Notes: generated by a model not told the origin, from the sequence alone. A DNA stretch of 64,000 nucleotides from Polaribacter sp. (GCA_029238315.1 JAQWGI010000026.1:1-64000), one strand, 5' to 3'; positions 20,264-29,910 are shown, counted from the stretch's first letter. Numbers and translations: made by a program.

Positions 20264-20992
20264 ATGAAATTAGAAATCTGCGCAAACTCATATCAATCTG
20301 CAATCAACGCCCAAAAAGCTGGAGCAAACAGAATTGAATTATGCTCTGAATTGGCTGTTGGCGGAATAACTCCTTCTTACGGATTGTTAAAAAAAGTTAC
20401 CGAAGAATTAACCATTCCAATTCATGTTTTAATTCGCCCAAGAAGCGGAGATTTTACTTTTTCTGATGCTGAATTCAACATCATGAAAGAGAATATTTTA
20501 TTGTGCAAAGAGTTCGGAGTAAAAGGAATTGTTTCTGGAGTTTTACATGTTGATAATTCTATTGACTTGGAAAGAACTAAAGAGTTAGTAGAAATTTCAA
20601 AACCGATGAATTTCACGTTTCATAGAGCTTTTGATTGGGTAAAAAATCCGTTAGAAGAAATTAAAAAATTAGCAAAAATTAATGTTGTAAGAATTTTAAC
20701 TTCCGGACAAGAAAACTCAGCAGAAGCTGGATTAAAAAACTTAATTGATTTTCAGAAATCAACTTCTAAAATTACAATTATGCCTGGTGGTGGAATCAAT
20801 CAAAATAACATCAAATTATTTCAAGAAAACGGGTTTACAGAAATTCATTTATCAGCAAGTTCACAAACAAAAACCATTGAAAATCCTACAATTTCTATGA
20901 ATAGTAGTAAACATTTTAATGAAACACAATTGGCAACTTCTGATGTTCAAAAAATTAAAAACTGTTTAGAAATCATCTCGAATGAAAATTAA
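20264..20992 (+). CDS. cutC: CutC family TIM-barrel protein
   Basis: A 242-residue cytoplasmic TIM-barrel protein of the CutC family, with the typical start LEICANSYQSAINAQKAGANRIELCSEL (split over residues 3-30) and the motif HRAFDW near residue 122. CutC was named for copper homeostasis, but the copper role is weakly supported. In Bacteroidota cutC often sits with glycosidases such as beta-mannosidase, as here, so a role in sugar metabolism is possible. It overlaps the next gene by 11 bp. Confidence 0.88.
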   Translation: MKLEICANSYQSAINAQKAGANRIELCSELAVGGITPSYGLLKKVTEELTIPIHVLIRPRSGDFTFSDAEFNIMKENILLCKEFGVKGIVSGVLHVDNSIDLERTKELVEISKPMNFTFHRAFDWVKNPLEEIKKLAKINVVRILTSGQENSAEAGLKNLIDFQKSTSKITIMPGGGINQNNIKLFQENGFTEIHLSASSQTKTIENPTISMNSSKHFNETQLATSDVQKIKNCLEIISNEN

Positions 20993-23456
20993 ATACATTC
21001 TATTATTTATCGTAATTACAAGTGTTTTTAGTTGTAAAAAAACAACTTCAGATTTACCAATCACTTTTAACATTCATGAAAATTGGGGATTTAAATCTGT
21101 AGAAGAAACAGATTGGAAATCGGCTTCTGTTCCAGGAAATATTTTCACTGATTTATTAGAGCATAAAATCATTCCAGATCCGTTTGTAAAAACCAACGAA
21201 GAAAAAGTACAATGGGTTTCTAAAAAAGATTGGGAATACAAAACAACGTTTTCTGTAAATGAAGAAACACTACAAAAAGAAAATAGTACTATTACTTTTG
21301 AAGGCATAGATACCTATGCGAAAGTGTATTTGAACAATCAAATCATTGCAACAACTACAAATGCTTTTAGAACCTATACAATTGATGTAAAAAAGTATTT
21401 AAAAGCTGATAATACTTTAAAAATTGTATTCACAAATACAGATAAAATTGAAACCGTAAAAGAGAAAAACAATCCATATCAATTACCAGAAGGAAAAAGA
21501 ATTTACACTCGTAAAGCACAATTTCAATATGGTTGGGATTGGGGTCCAAAAATGAATACGTCTGGAATTTGGAAAAATGTTTCTTTAAAAGCATGGAACG
21601 ATTTAAAGTTCGATGACATTTTCATCAAACAAAAAAATAGTACAACCACCAATGCGAGTTTAGAAATTGAAATCACAATTGAGAGCAACCAAGACAAAAA
21701 CGTGATGATTGTTACATCGGTTGACAAACAAACTTTTACGAATCATCTTCAAATCACTAAAGGGAAAAACACGTATACGATTCCGTTTAACATAAAGAAC
21801 CCGAAGTTGTGGTGGACACACAATTTAGGAAAACCACATTTGTATCAATTTGATTTTAAATTGACTGAAAACAGTTTAGTTAAAGATGAGAAATCGATAA
21901 AAAAAGGAATTAGAACCATTAAATTGATTACTGAAAAAGATTCTATTGGTGAATCATTTTATTTTGAATTGAATGGAAAACCTTTGTATATGAAAGGCGC
22001 AAATTACATTCCGCAAAACAGTTTTCAAAATAAAGTAACCGATAATCAGTATCAAAAATTATTATCTGATGTGGTAGATTCAAACATGAATATGTTGCGA
22101 GTTTGGGGTGGCGGAATTTATGAAAATGATATTTTTTACGATTTGTGTGATGAAAAAGGAATCTTAATTTGGCAAGATTTTATGTTTGCTTGTGCAATGT
22201 ATCCAGGCGATATTGAATATTTAGCAAACGTAAGACAAGAAGCAGAAGATCAAGTAAAACGTTTGCGGAATCATAGCTCAATTGCGTTATGGGCAGGAAA
22301 TAATGAAAACTCAGAAGGCTGGAATCGTTGGGGTTGGCAAGATGGAAGAACTGAAAAAGAAAAAAAAGAAATTTGGAATGATTATTTAGCAGTTTTCGAT
22401 GCTATTTTACCAAAAATAGTTGCAAAATATAGTGAAACAAATTATTGGGAAAGTTCACCAAAATTTGGGCGTGGAAATCCAAAATACGAATTTGAAGGCG
22501 ATGCGCACGATTGGTGGGTTTGGCACGATGCAAGACCGTTTGAGCATTTTCAGAAACAAGTTCCGAGGTTTATGAGTGAGTTTGGTTTTCAATCTTTTCC
22601 TTCTCTTGAAACGATTAAATACATCAATCAAAAAGAAGAAATCGATTTAAAAACTGACGGAATTAAATCGCATCAAAAACACATAAGAGGTTTTCAATTG
22701 ATTGATGAATACATGAAACGTGATTACAAAATTCCGACTTCTGATGAAGATTATGCATATGTAAGTCAATTATTACAAGCCAAAGGAATTGTAATGGGAA
22801 TTGAAGCGCACCGAAGAGCAAAACCCTACAATATGGGAACCTTGTATTGGCAATTAAACGATTGTTGGCCCGCAATTTCTTGGTCTAGTATTGATTATTT
22901 TGGAAATTGGAAAGCATTACAATACAAAGCAAAAAAGTCTTTTGAAAATGTATTAATTTCATACGAAGAAAATAAACAGAACATTATAACCTATGTAATT
23001 AATGATACTTTTGAGGCAATAAACGGAATACTTAACATGAAAGTAATCGACTTTAGCGGAAATGAAATTTGGTCAAATTCTCAAGAAATATCGATTCATG
23101 AAAATACTAGTCAGAAAGTTTATAGCATTCCAAATTTAGATATTGATAGAAAAAACCAAGTATATATTACAGAGTTTAATGGTGAAAAATCATTCTACTT
23201 TTTTAGCAACCCAAAAGATCTAAATTTACCAAAAGGAAAGATCAATAAAGAAATTGTAAAAACTGAAACTGGATTTTCAATTACTTTAAAAAGTACTGTT
23301 TTACAAAAAGATGTGTTTTTATTTACTAAAGAAGAAGGACATTTTTCTGACAACTTCTTTGACTTATTACCAAATGAATCGATTATAATTGAGTTTAAAT
23401 CAGATGCGAAAAACTTGGATGATTTACAGATGAAGAGTTTGAATTCTATTTATTAA
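20982..23456 (+). CDS. GH2 beta-mannosidase lipoprotein
   Basis: An 824-residue exo-beta-mannosidase of family GH2, expected to cleave the Man-beta-1,4-GlcNAc bond of the N-glycan core. The signal peptide ends in the lipobox VFSC near residue 18. A jelly-roll domain (about 25-190, with QFQYGWDWGPKM) and an immunoglobulin-like domain (about 195-300) precede the TIM barrel (about 310-660). The likely acid/base is the Glu in LWAGNNENSEGW and the likely nucleophile the Glu in FMSEFGFQSFPS. The start overlaps cutC, so the two are translationally coupled. Confidence 0.92.
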   Translation: MKIKYILLFIVITSVFSCKKTTSDLPITFNIHENWGFKSVEETDWKSASVPGNIFTDLLEHKIIPDPFVKTNEEKVQWVSKKDWEYKTTFSVNEETLQKENSTITFEGIDTYAKVYLNNQIIATTTNAFRTYTIDVKKYLKADNTLKIVFTNTDKIETVKEKNNPYQLPEGKRIYTRKAQFQYGWDWGPKMNTSGIWKNVSLKAWNDLKFDDIFIKQKNSTTTNASLEIEITIESNQDKNVMIVTSVDKQTFTNHLQITKGKNTYTIPFNIKNPKLWWTHNLGKPHLYQFDFKLTENSLVKDEKSIKKGIRTIKLITEKDSIGESFYFELNGKPLYMKGANYIPQNSFQNKVTDNQYQKLLSDVVDSNMNMLRVWGGGIYENDIFYDLCDEKGILIWQDFMFACAMYPGDIEYLANVRQEAEDQVKRLRNHSSIALWAGNNENSEGWNRWGWQDGRTEKEKKEIWNDYLAVFDAILPKIVAKYSETNYWESSPKFGRGNPKYEFEGDAHDWWVWHDARPFEHFQKQVPRFMSEFGFQSFPSLETIKYINQKEEIDLKTDGIKSHQKHIRGFQLIDEYMKRDYKIPTSDEDYAYVSQLLQAKGIVMGIEAHRRAKPYNMGTLYWQLNDCWPAISWSSIDYFGNWKALQYKAKKSFENVLISYEENKQNIITYVINDTFEAINGILNMKVIDFSGNEIWSNSQEISIHENTSQKVYSIPNLDIDRKNQVYITEFNGEKSFYFFSNPKDLNLPKGKINKEIVKTETGFSITLKSTVLQKDVFLFTKEEGHFSDNFFDLLPNESIIIEFKSDAKNLDDLQMKSLNSIY

Positions 23457-23486
23457 TGCCATTTAGAAAGGAGCTTTATTTTGCGA

Positions 23487-23534
23487 TTGAGAAATCTTTT
23501 TGAGATTCCTCCTCATGCTTCGTTCGGTATAACA
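23487..23534. repeat. REP-like element, degenerate
   Basis: GAGAAATCTTTTTGAGATTC followed by CTCATGCTTCGTTCGG resembles the family of short palindromic repeats, with ATTGAGAAATCT and GAGATTCCT arms. It lies between the convergent GH2 and GT2 genes. Confidence 0.4.
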
Positions 23535-23543
23535 GCTTAGCAA

Positions 23544-24497
23544 TTATTTCTTCAAAAACTTCGACTCTAAAAAACCCAGTCCGTAGCCTAAATGCTGCGT
23601 AAACGTGGTTATCATACTTAAAAAAGCAACTTGTAAACTTTTGTTTTGAAATAAAGAATCTAAGAAAATTAAACAAAAATAAAATCCGCAGAAAGCTAAC
23701 AATTGCCAATAACCAAAAATGGCTGCAATACAACTGATATCAAACCCAATAATAAACAAAGACGGAAACCAATAGGTAATTTTCGCAGTTGTTGGATAGC
23801 GTTTATTTAATTGTGGTCTTGCGGTTCCGAAAGCAAACGTTTGCTTAAAAAATTGTTGAATGGTACTTCTACGTTTGTGATACACAAATGCGTTTTCTAT
23901 CAATTGAGTTTCAAAACCGTTTTGCCACAATCTAAAAGTCAAATCAATATCTTCACCTACTTTTAAATCGGCAAATCCATTGGTTTTCTCGAACGCTTTT
24001 TTTGACAGCCCAAGATTAAAACTTCTAGGTTGAAACTTACCAATAGCATTCTTCTTACCACGAATTCCGCCAGTTGTTAACACAGCAGTCATCGAGTAAT
24101 TAATTGCTTTTTGTGTAACAGTAAAGCTTTCATGCGCAGCATCTGGTCCTCCAAAAGCATCAATAAAATTGCTATTCAATGCTTTTGAAACTTCGGACAA
24201 ATAATGTTTCGGAACAATGACGTCAGAATCTAAAATGATGAAGTAATTTCCGTTTGCTTTTTCCATTCCAAAGTTCCGACTTGCTCCTGCTCCACTATTT
24301 TCTTTGTAGAAATATTTTAAATTAAGTTTTGATGTATATTTCTCAACAATACTTTCGCTTTTCTCTGTAGAACCATCTTCAATCACTAACACTTCAAAAT
24401 CGTCAGAAAAATCTTGTTTTGTAAGACTTTCTAACAATTCGTCAATTTCGTTTGGACGATTGTAAACAGGAATTATGATGGAGAAGTTGAGTTTCAA
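23544..24497 (-). CDS. Glycosyltransferase family 2
   Basis: A 317-residue GT-A glycosyltransferase. The N-terminal domain starts NFSIIIPVYNRPNEIDELLE, with the nucleotide-sugar site around VIEDGS and the metal-binding DXD-like LDSDV near residue 90, followed by the acceptor-region motif VGEDIDLTFRLW. The C-terminal quarter (about 235-305) has two or three hydrophobic segments, so the enzyme is membrane-bound. The donor and acceptor cannot be read from sequence. It lies 5 bp after recN on the same strand and is probably co-transcribed. Confidence 0.88.
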   Translation of the reverse strand: MKLNFSIIIPVYNRPNEIDELLESLTKQDFSDDFEVLVIEDGSTEKSESIVEKYTSKLNLKYFYKENSGAGASRNFGMEKANGNYFIILDSDVIVPKHYLSEVSKALNSNFIDAFGGPDAAHESFTVTQKAINYSMTAVLTTGGIRGKKNAIGKFQPRSFNLGLSKKAFEKTNGFADLKVGEDIDLTFRLWQNGFETQLIENAFVYHKRRSTIQQFFKQTFAFGTARPQLNKRYPTTAKITYWFPSLFIIGFDISCIAAIFGYWQLLAFCGFYFCLIFLDSLFQNKSLQVAFLSMITTFTQHLGYGLGFLESKFLKK

Positions 24498-24502
24498 AGT
24501 TT

Positions 24503-26155
24503 TTAGTTTAGCAATTCTTTTGCATGTGTAATTGCAGCATCTGAAATATTTTTTCCGCTTAACATTTCTGCAATTTCAACAATACGTTCATCTTCTGACA
24601 ATTGTTTTAAGTTTGTTGTAGTAATTCCAGCAACATCTTCTTTAAACACTTTGTAATGTTGATTTCCTTTTGCGGCAATTTGTGGTAAATGCGTAATCGT
24701 AATTACTTGCATGTGTTGCGACATTTGCTGCATAATAGCCGCTATTTTATTAGAAACTTCTCCAGAAACTCCAGTATCAATTTCATCAAAAATAATCGTT
24801 GGTAATTGCGTATGCTCTGATAATATTTTTTTGATTGCCAACATAATTCGAGACAATTCACCACCAGATGCCACTTTTTTAAGTTCTCCAAAGTTACCTC
24901 CTTTATTTGCCGAAAACAAAAAGTTTAAGTTGTCTTTTCCGTTTGATAAAAAAGAATCAGACTTAGAAAGTTCAATCGAAAAACGCGCCTCTGGCATTCC
25001 TAATTCTGATAATATAAACTCTAATTCTTTTTTCAACTTCGGAATAATTTTCTTCCTAGCATTAGAAATTAAAACGGCAACTTCATCCAATTTTTCAGCA
25101 ACCTCATCAATTTGTTGTTGCTTTTGATTGATGATTTCTTCAGCATTTTCTACTTGACCAACTTTTTCTGATAATTCTTCTTGAATCACTAACAATTCAG
25201 GAATAGAATTTACATAATGTTTCTTTTGTAAATTATAGATGAATTGCAATCTGTCATTTAATTTTTCTAACTCATTTGGATTAGAATCAATCGAATCATT
25301 GGCGTTTTCTAACTCAGAAACCACATCATCAACTTCTATTTTTACGCTTGTAATTCTACTTGATAATTCTTCGTATTCTTTAGAAAACGGTGCAATTTTC
25401 AGCAATCTATTTTCTAAGGTATTTATTAAAGATTGAATTCCAGTTTCTTCAGCAGCAACAATATGTACCGCTTCAGATAAATTCAACTGAATATCTTCTA
25501 CATTGTTCAATTTTTCTAATTGCTCTTCCAATTCAACTTGTTCATCAGCTTTTAAATTAGCTTCTGAAAGTTCATTAAACAAATGTGAATTATAATCATA
25601 TTGCTGATTTGCTTCTCGTTGTTTTGCTGCTAATTCTTGAAACTCTTTTTTATAAACATTCAATTGTTTTAATCCACGTTGATAAGAAGCTAATTTCTGA
25701 TTATTCTTTGCTAAAACATCAATGATGTTAAACTGAAAATTAGCATCAGACATTTCTAGGGTTTGATGTTGAGAATGCACATCAATCAATTTTGATTTTA
25801 ATTCATTCAACACCGATAATTTAACGGGTGTATCATTTACAAAAGCACGTGATTTACCAGAAGGCAAAATTTCTCGTCTAATAATTGTTTGCGATTCGTA
25901 ATCTAAATCAACCGAATTAAAAAAAGTCTCTAAATTGTAATTTGAAATTGCCAATTCAGCCTCAACAACACATTTTTTTGAAGTATCTTTTAACGTAGCA
26001 ATATCAGCTCTATTCCCTAAAATCAAACCTAACGCACCTAATAAAATAGATTTCCCTGCGCCAGTTTCTCCAGTAATAATAGACAATCCATTGTTAAAAT
26101 CAATTGACAACTGATTGATTAACGCGTAGTTTTGTATGGAAAGCTTTGTTAACAA
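24503..26155 (-). CDS. recN: DNA repair protein RecN
   Basis: A 550-residue SMC-like ATPase acting in double-strand break repair. Walker A is visible as ITGETGAGKSILLGALG (residue about 27), the ABC signature as VASGGELSRIMLAIK (about 430) and Walker B as TIIFDEIDTGVSGEV (about 455). Two coiled-coil arms lie between. The start codon is TTG at 26155; the next Met lies well inside the conserved N-terminus, so TTG is required to keep SIQNYALI. A terminator hairpin lies upstream, so recN probably starts its own transcript with the GT2 gene. Confidence 0.95.
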   Translation of the reverse strand: MLTKLSIQNYALINQLSIDFNNGLSIITGETGAGKSILLGALGLILGNRADIATLKDTSKKCVVEAELAISNYNLETFFNSVDLDYESQTIIRREILPSGKSRAFVNDTPVKLSVLNELKSKLIDVHSQHQTLEMSDANFQFNIIDVLAKNNQKLASYQRGLKQLNVYKKEFQELAAKQREANQQYDYNSHLFNELSEANLKADEQVELEEQLEKLNNVEDIQLNLSEAVHIVAAEETGIQSLINTLENRLLKIAPFSKEYEELSSRITSVKIEVDDVVSELENANDSIDSNPNELEKLNDRLQFIYNLQKKHYVNSIPELLVIQEELSEKVGQVENAEEIINQKQQQIDEVAEKLDEVAVLISNARKKIIPKLKKELEFILSELGMPEARFSIELSKSDSFLSNGKDNLNFLFSANKGGNFGELKKVASGGELSRIMLAIKKILSEHTQLPTIIFDEIDTGVSGEVSNKIAAIMQQMSQHMQVITITHLPQIAAKGNQHYKVFKEDVAGITTTNLKQLSEDERIVEIAEMLSGKNISDAAITHAKELLN

Positions 26156-26215
26156 GTAAAATAATTTTAGAGCTTAAAATTACTTAATTTTTAGAAACTA
26201 AAAGAGTTATTAAAT

Positions 26216-26252
26216 AAAAAACAGCAATTAAAGTTTTAATTGCTGTAAAATT
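26216..26252 (-). terminator. Terminator upstream of recN
   Basis: A perfect 12-bp hairpin ACAGCAATTAAA/TTTAATTGCTGT (20 GC-poor pairs not needed) has a six-T tail on the minus strand. It would end the bamD-to-DUF4835 transcript, which then runs antisense through the small HTH gene at 26323. Confidence 0.75.
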
Positions 26253-26322
26253 TAAAAATTTAACATTTATTTTCAAAAAACATACTTAATAAATCATCTT
26301 AACTCTAGAGAAACTAACAGTC

Positions 26323-26532
26323 TTGATAAGTAAATTCTATGGTGACCGAAAAATAATTAAGTTAACAAGAATTGAGAAAGGTTACTCTCAAAATAACGTT
26401 GGTAATTGTTTAAAGATGAGTCAGATTTCCTATCATAAAGTAGAAAACGGAATCACGCAACTTAAAGTTGAAACACTTTTAAAAATAGCAAATGTATTAG
26501 AAGTTAAAGCAATGTATTTACTGGCTGGTTAA
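26323..26532 (+). CDS. Small XRE-type HTH regulator
   Basis: A 69-residue protein that is almost entirely a Cro/C1-type helix-turn-helix: LTRIEKGYSQNNVGNCLKMS, then QISYHKVENGITQLKVETL and a final helix LLKIANVLEV. The recognition helix is complete. The only start in frame before the upstream stop is TTG at 26323; ATG appears only at residue 29, inside the domain. The gene is alone on its strand between DUF4835 and recN, and probably lies within the 3' part of the opposite transcript. It could be a solo regulator or the remnant of a larger module. Confidence 0.65.
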   Translation: MISKFYGDRKIIKLTRIEKGYSQNNVGNCLKMSQISYHKVENGITQLKVETLLKIANVLEVKAMYLLAG

Positions 26533-26542
26533 GACTACTAGA

Positions 26543-27436
26543 TTACTTGATTTTTTGCCACTTTTGGTTATTTGTTGGAGAAATTCGTTGCAAGATCTCT
26601 TTCATTTTAGAAACATTACTGGTTTTTGGTCCATCAGAAAAAATTGTGGCAATTTCATCTGCTTTAGCATCTAAGAAAAAACGGATAATCTGATTTCCAA
26701 TTACCTTATTGTATAAGCTTTCTAATTGTAGAATCGATCTTTCTATCGTTGCTTTTGCATTATTTACATCAGAAGAAAAAACATCCATTCCTAATCGGTG
26801 ATAGTTGTACATAATGTTCTTAAATGTTGTTAGCTTTGTAGAAGTTAAGTTGTCTATCAGCGTAAACCTGTTTTGTTGTCCTACTTGATCTTGCCAACCA
26901 GCTCCTCCACTTTGTTGTGCTAACAATAATACATTTTTGGCTCTTTTATAATTTAAATCACCTCCGTTTAGTTGAAATGTATCTGCATCTACACCTAAAA
27001 TTATGTTTACATAAAATACAATTGTAGAAATTAAATTTGATTCGAAACTATTTTCATTATAATTAAACGGCTGAAACTCGTTGTATTTAAAATTAAAATC
27101 AGGATCGTTAATATTTATAATTGGCGTTGTATATGTTGCTCCATAAACGGGTCTTGCAACCTGAATTTGAAGATTGGCCTCAAAACGATTGGTAGCCACT
27201 TGTTTAGTTATGGTTATGGTAAACGCACAATTAATTCTTTCTTCGGGTTTTACAGTATTATTTGTCCATTTTGTTTGATTGACAAACTCGGCAATAGAAG
27301 ACTGCATAGTACTGTACACCTGTTTATTAGATCCAGATATTTGATCTGAATTTACAATAATCAATGCATTAAGTTCTTGTGCATTTGTGGTTATAAACGC
27401 AAAAAAAGTAAAAAATAAAACAATTAGATTACGCAT
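26543..27436 (-). CDS. DUF4835 family exported protein
   Basis: A 297-residue protein with a signal peptide (LIVLFFTFFAFITTNA). It matches the Bacteroidota-specific DUF4835 family, with the conserved INCAFTITITKQ and NLQIQVARPVYGATYTTP segments. No biochemical role is established. It overlaps coaBC by 8 bp and follows the BamD, omega and CoaBC genes, so it is expressed with envelope and core functions and is probably periplasmic. Confidence 0.85.
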   Translation of the reverse strand: MRNLIVLFFTFFAFITTNAQELNALIIVNSDQISGSNKQVYSTMQSSIAEFVNQTKWTNNTVKPEERINCAFTITITKQVATNRFEANLQIQVARPVYGATYTTPIININDPDFNFKYNEFQPFNYNENSFESNLISTIVFYVNIILGVDADTFQLNGGDLNYKRAKNVLLLAQQSGGAGWQDQVGQQNRFTLIDNLTSTKLTTFKNIMYNYHRLGMDVFSSDVNNAKATIERSILQLESLYNKVIGNQIIRFFLDAKADEIATIFSDGPKTSNVSKMKEILQRISPTNNQKWQKIK

Positions 27437-28640
27437 TTATTTTCTGTAAAATTTCATTCATAATATCGTTTGCAACACTATTTTTTGATTTTAAACCGAA
27501 CGTTTTCTCATGTAAATCAGCATCAATAATGGTTACTTTGTTGGTGTCTTTTGCAAATCCAGCACCTTTATCTTGTAAAGAATTTAATACAATCATATTT
27601 AAATTTTTACGTTGTAATTTACCGATTGCATTTTCAATTTCGTTATTGGTTTCTAAAGCAAAACCAACTAAAAACTGATGTTTTTTAATAGCTCCTAAAG
27701 ATGCTAAAATATCTTTTGTTGGTGTTAACTGAATCTCTAACGAATGATCTGTCTTTTTTATTTTCTGACTTGCAACATTTTTAGGTTTATAATCTGCAAC
27801 AGCAGCAGATAAAATCCCTATGTCTACATTAGCAAACTCTTTATGAACGGCGTCATACATTTCTTGTGCAGATGTTATATGAATTGTATGGATAAAAGAA
27901 TGGAGAATTTGTTGACTCGTTGGCCCTGTAATTAACAGTACTTCTGCACCTAAATTTGCAGCAGATTTAGCAAGTGCAAATCCCATTTTACCGGTTGAAT
28001 GGTTTCCAATAAAACGAACAGGATCAATTGCTTCATAAGTAGGACCCGCAGTAATCAATACTTTTTTCCCACGAAGTGGCAATTTAGACAACATATCATT
28101 CTCTATAAATGAAACAATATCTTCTGGCTCTGCCATTCTCCCTTCACCAATTAACCCGCTTGCCAATTCGCCACTTGTAGCAGGAATTAAAACATTACCA
28201 AAACCTTGTAATTGCGCTAAAGAGTTTTTTGTTGATGGGTGTTTGTACATGTCCAAATCCATTGCAGGGGCAAAATAAACTGGACATTTTGCTGACAAAT
28301 AAGTTGCCAATACTAAGTTATCGCAAGTTCCGTTTGCCATTTTAGACATGGTATTTGCAGTTGCAGGAGCAACTAACATAATATCTGCCCAAAGACCTAA
28401 ATCAACGTGATTATTCCACAATTCATTTTCATCATCTTTGTCATAAAAAGTTGATTCAACTGGATTTTTAGAAAGTGTAGAAAGTGTTAGTGGAGTGATA
28501 AAATCTTTAGACGCAGGAGTCATTATCACTTTAACTTCTGCGCCAGATTTTATAAATAAACGAACCAAACTGGCCGTTTTATAAGCGGCAATACCAGCAC
28601 TAATTGCTAATAAAACTTTTTTACCGCTTAGAATAGACAT
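27429..28640 (-). CDS. coaBC: Bifunctional phosphopantothenoylcysteine decarboxylase/synthetase
   Basis: This 403-residue enzyme carries out two steps of coenzyme A synthesis: CTP-dependent joining of cysteine to 4'-phosphopantothenate (CoaB, C-terminal) and FMN-dependent decarboxylation (CoaC, N-terminal). CoaC motifs include the catalytic His in NHVDLGLWAD (about residue 75) and the substrate-binding PAMDLDMYKHPS near 125. CoaB starts at about 190 with VLITAGPTYEAIDPVRFIGN and holds AAVADYKPK. Length is normal. It overlaps both neighbours by a few bases. Confidence 0.96.
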   Translation of the reverse strand: MSILSGKKVLLAISAGIAAYKTASLVRLFIKSGAEVKVIMTPASKDFITPLTLSTLSKNPVESTFYDKDDENELWNNHVDLGLWADIMLVAPATANTMSKMANGTCDNLVLATYLSAKCPVYFAPAMDLDMYKHPSTKNSLAQLQGFGNVLIPATSGELASGLIGEGRMAEPEDIVSFIENDMLSKLPLRGKKVLITAGPTYEAIDPVRFIGNHSTGKMGFALAKSAANLGAEVLLITGPTSQQILHSFIHTIHITSAQEMYDAVHKEFANVDIGILSAAVADYKPKNVASQKIKKTDHSLEIQLTPTKDILASLGAIKKHQFLVGFALETNNEIENAIGKLQRKNLNMIVLNSLQDKGAGFAKDTNKVTIIDADLHEKTFGLKSKNSVANDIMNEILQKINA

Positions 28641-28960
28641 TACTCTTTTTCTGGAGTTCTGTGATAAACTTTGTTATGTAACCATTCTTCTACAGCAATT
28701 GCAGTAGCTTTTGGTAATTTTTCATAGAATTTTGAAACCTCGATTTGCTCTTTGTTTTCAAAAACTTCTTCTAAGCTATCATTATACGTAGCAAACTCGT
28801 CTAACTTATCTAATAATTCTTTTTTTAAGTCACCGTTGATTTGTGTTGCTCTTTTTGCAATAATATTTATAGCTTCATAAATATTGTTTGTTGGAGCTTC
28901 AATAGCATCTTTATCGTACGTAATTGTAGTTACGGGTGCATTTGTTTCTTTATAATCCAT
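28640..28960 (-). CDS. rpoZ: RNA polymerase Rpb6/omega-type subunit
   Basis: A 106-residue protein matching the Bacteroidota Rpb6/omega family. The core NNIYEAINIIAKRATQIN aligns with the omega signature in which a helix binds the beta' C-terminus. Omega helps assemble RNA polymerase. The gene lies between bamD (2 bp) and coaBC (1-bp overlap), matching the rpoZ-coaBC linkage seen in many bacteria and supporting the call. Confidence 0.85.
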   Translation of the reverse strand: MDYKETNAPVTTITYDKDAIEAPTNNIYEAINIIAKRATQINGDLKKELLDKLDEFATYNDSLEEVFENKEQIEVSKFYEKLPKATAIAVEEWLHNKVYHRTPEKE

Positions 28961-28962
28961 TA

Positions 28963-29778
28963 TTAACTTTTTATTAATTGCTTTTGCTTTTCCTCTAAGT
29001 TTGCTAACATTTTGTTAGCATCTTCTATGTATTTAGTTTTCGGAAAATTTCTTTTTAATTTTTCGTGTGCTTGTATTGCATTTTTAATTCTTTCTGAAAT
29101 TTTTTGATCTGTACTTCTTAAAGCCAAATCGTGAGAAGCTTTTAATCTATAATACAACGCTTCTTCTTTAAAAACAGATCCTAAATAATCTTCTAATAAA
29201 TTATCAAAAGCTTGTATTGCAGCTGTATAATTTCTTGCAGGATCATAATCTGCAGTTGTGTAATATACTTTGGCGATTTCAAATGCTTTTTTCTGTAACT
29301 TATAATTTATTTCTTGATAGTATTTATTTGCTTCAGGTATTCTCTCAGAATCTGGATATTCGTCTATAAAAGATTGAAAAGCTTCTAATGCCTTGTGCGT
29401 ATCTTTTGCTTCTAAACTAAATACTGGAGATGCTAACTTATAACTATACGCAGACAAAAATGCTGCTTCTTCTTTTTTAGAACTTTTTGGATAGTTTAGT
29501 GTAAATCTCTGATAATAATAACCTGCTAAAGCGTAATTTTTAACGTTAAAATTAGACTGTGCAACCATAAACTGAATTCTCTCCATTTGTGGTTTACCGG
29601 CATAAGTAGGTGTTATTTTTTCAAATAAATCTAAAGCTTTATTGTACTTTTTAGCTTCATACATTTTTGTAGCTAAAGCATATTGTTGCTCTACAGTACC
29701 TTTATTTAATACTTTTTGATACTCACTACATGAGCTAAGTAACAATACTGCGAAAGCAAAATATAATAATTTCTTCAT
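28963..29778 (-). CDS. bamD: Outer membrane assembly lipoprotein BamD
   Basis: A lipoprotein of the BAM complex that helps fold beta-barrel proteins into the outer membrane. The lipobox LLLSSC is followed by TPR-like helical repeats (QYALATKMYEAKKYNKALDL, MVAQSNFNVKNYALAGYYY and others). A frame with an upstream ATG at 29787 exists, but the promoter -7 box ends at 29792, so MKKLLYF at 29778 (271 residues) is the better start. It leads a tight run with omega, coaBC and DUF4835. Confidence 0.93.
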   Translation of the reverse strand: MKKLLYFAFAVLLLSSCSEYQKVLNKGTVEQQYALATKMYEAKKYNKALDLFEKITPTYAGKPQMERIQFMVAQSNFNVKNYALAGYYYQRFTLNYPKSSKKEEAAFLSAYSYKLASPVFSLEAKDTHKALEAFQSFIDEYPDSERIPEANKYYQEINYKLQKKAFEIAKVYYTTADYDPARNYTAAIQAFDNLLEDYLGSVFKEEALYYRLKASHDLALRSTDQKISERIKNAIQAHEKLKRNFPKTKYIEDANKMLANLEEKQKQLIKS

Positions 29779-29791
29779 TCTAAACATTTGG

Positions 29792-29799
29792 CAAAATTA
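29792..29799 (-). promoter_or_regulatory. bamD promoter -7 box
   Basis: TAATTTTG on the minus strand fits TAnnTTTG. It ends 13 bp before the proposed bamD ATG, giving a leader of only a few bases. No clear -33 TTTG is visible. Confidence 0.5.
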
Positions 29800-29910
29800 G
29801 TGATTAATTATGGATTATTAAAACGATTTTAACACCATAAAATTATGAATTGCAATTAACTCTAAAAACCCTTAAATGATTCTTATAGTTTTACTAAAAG
29901 TTTGTTAATC

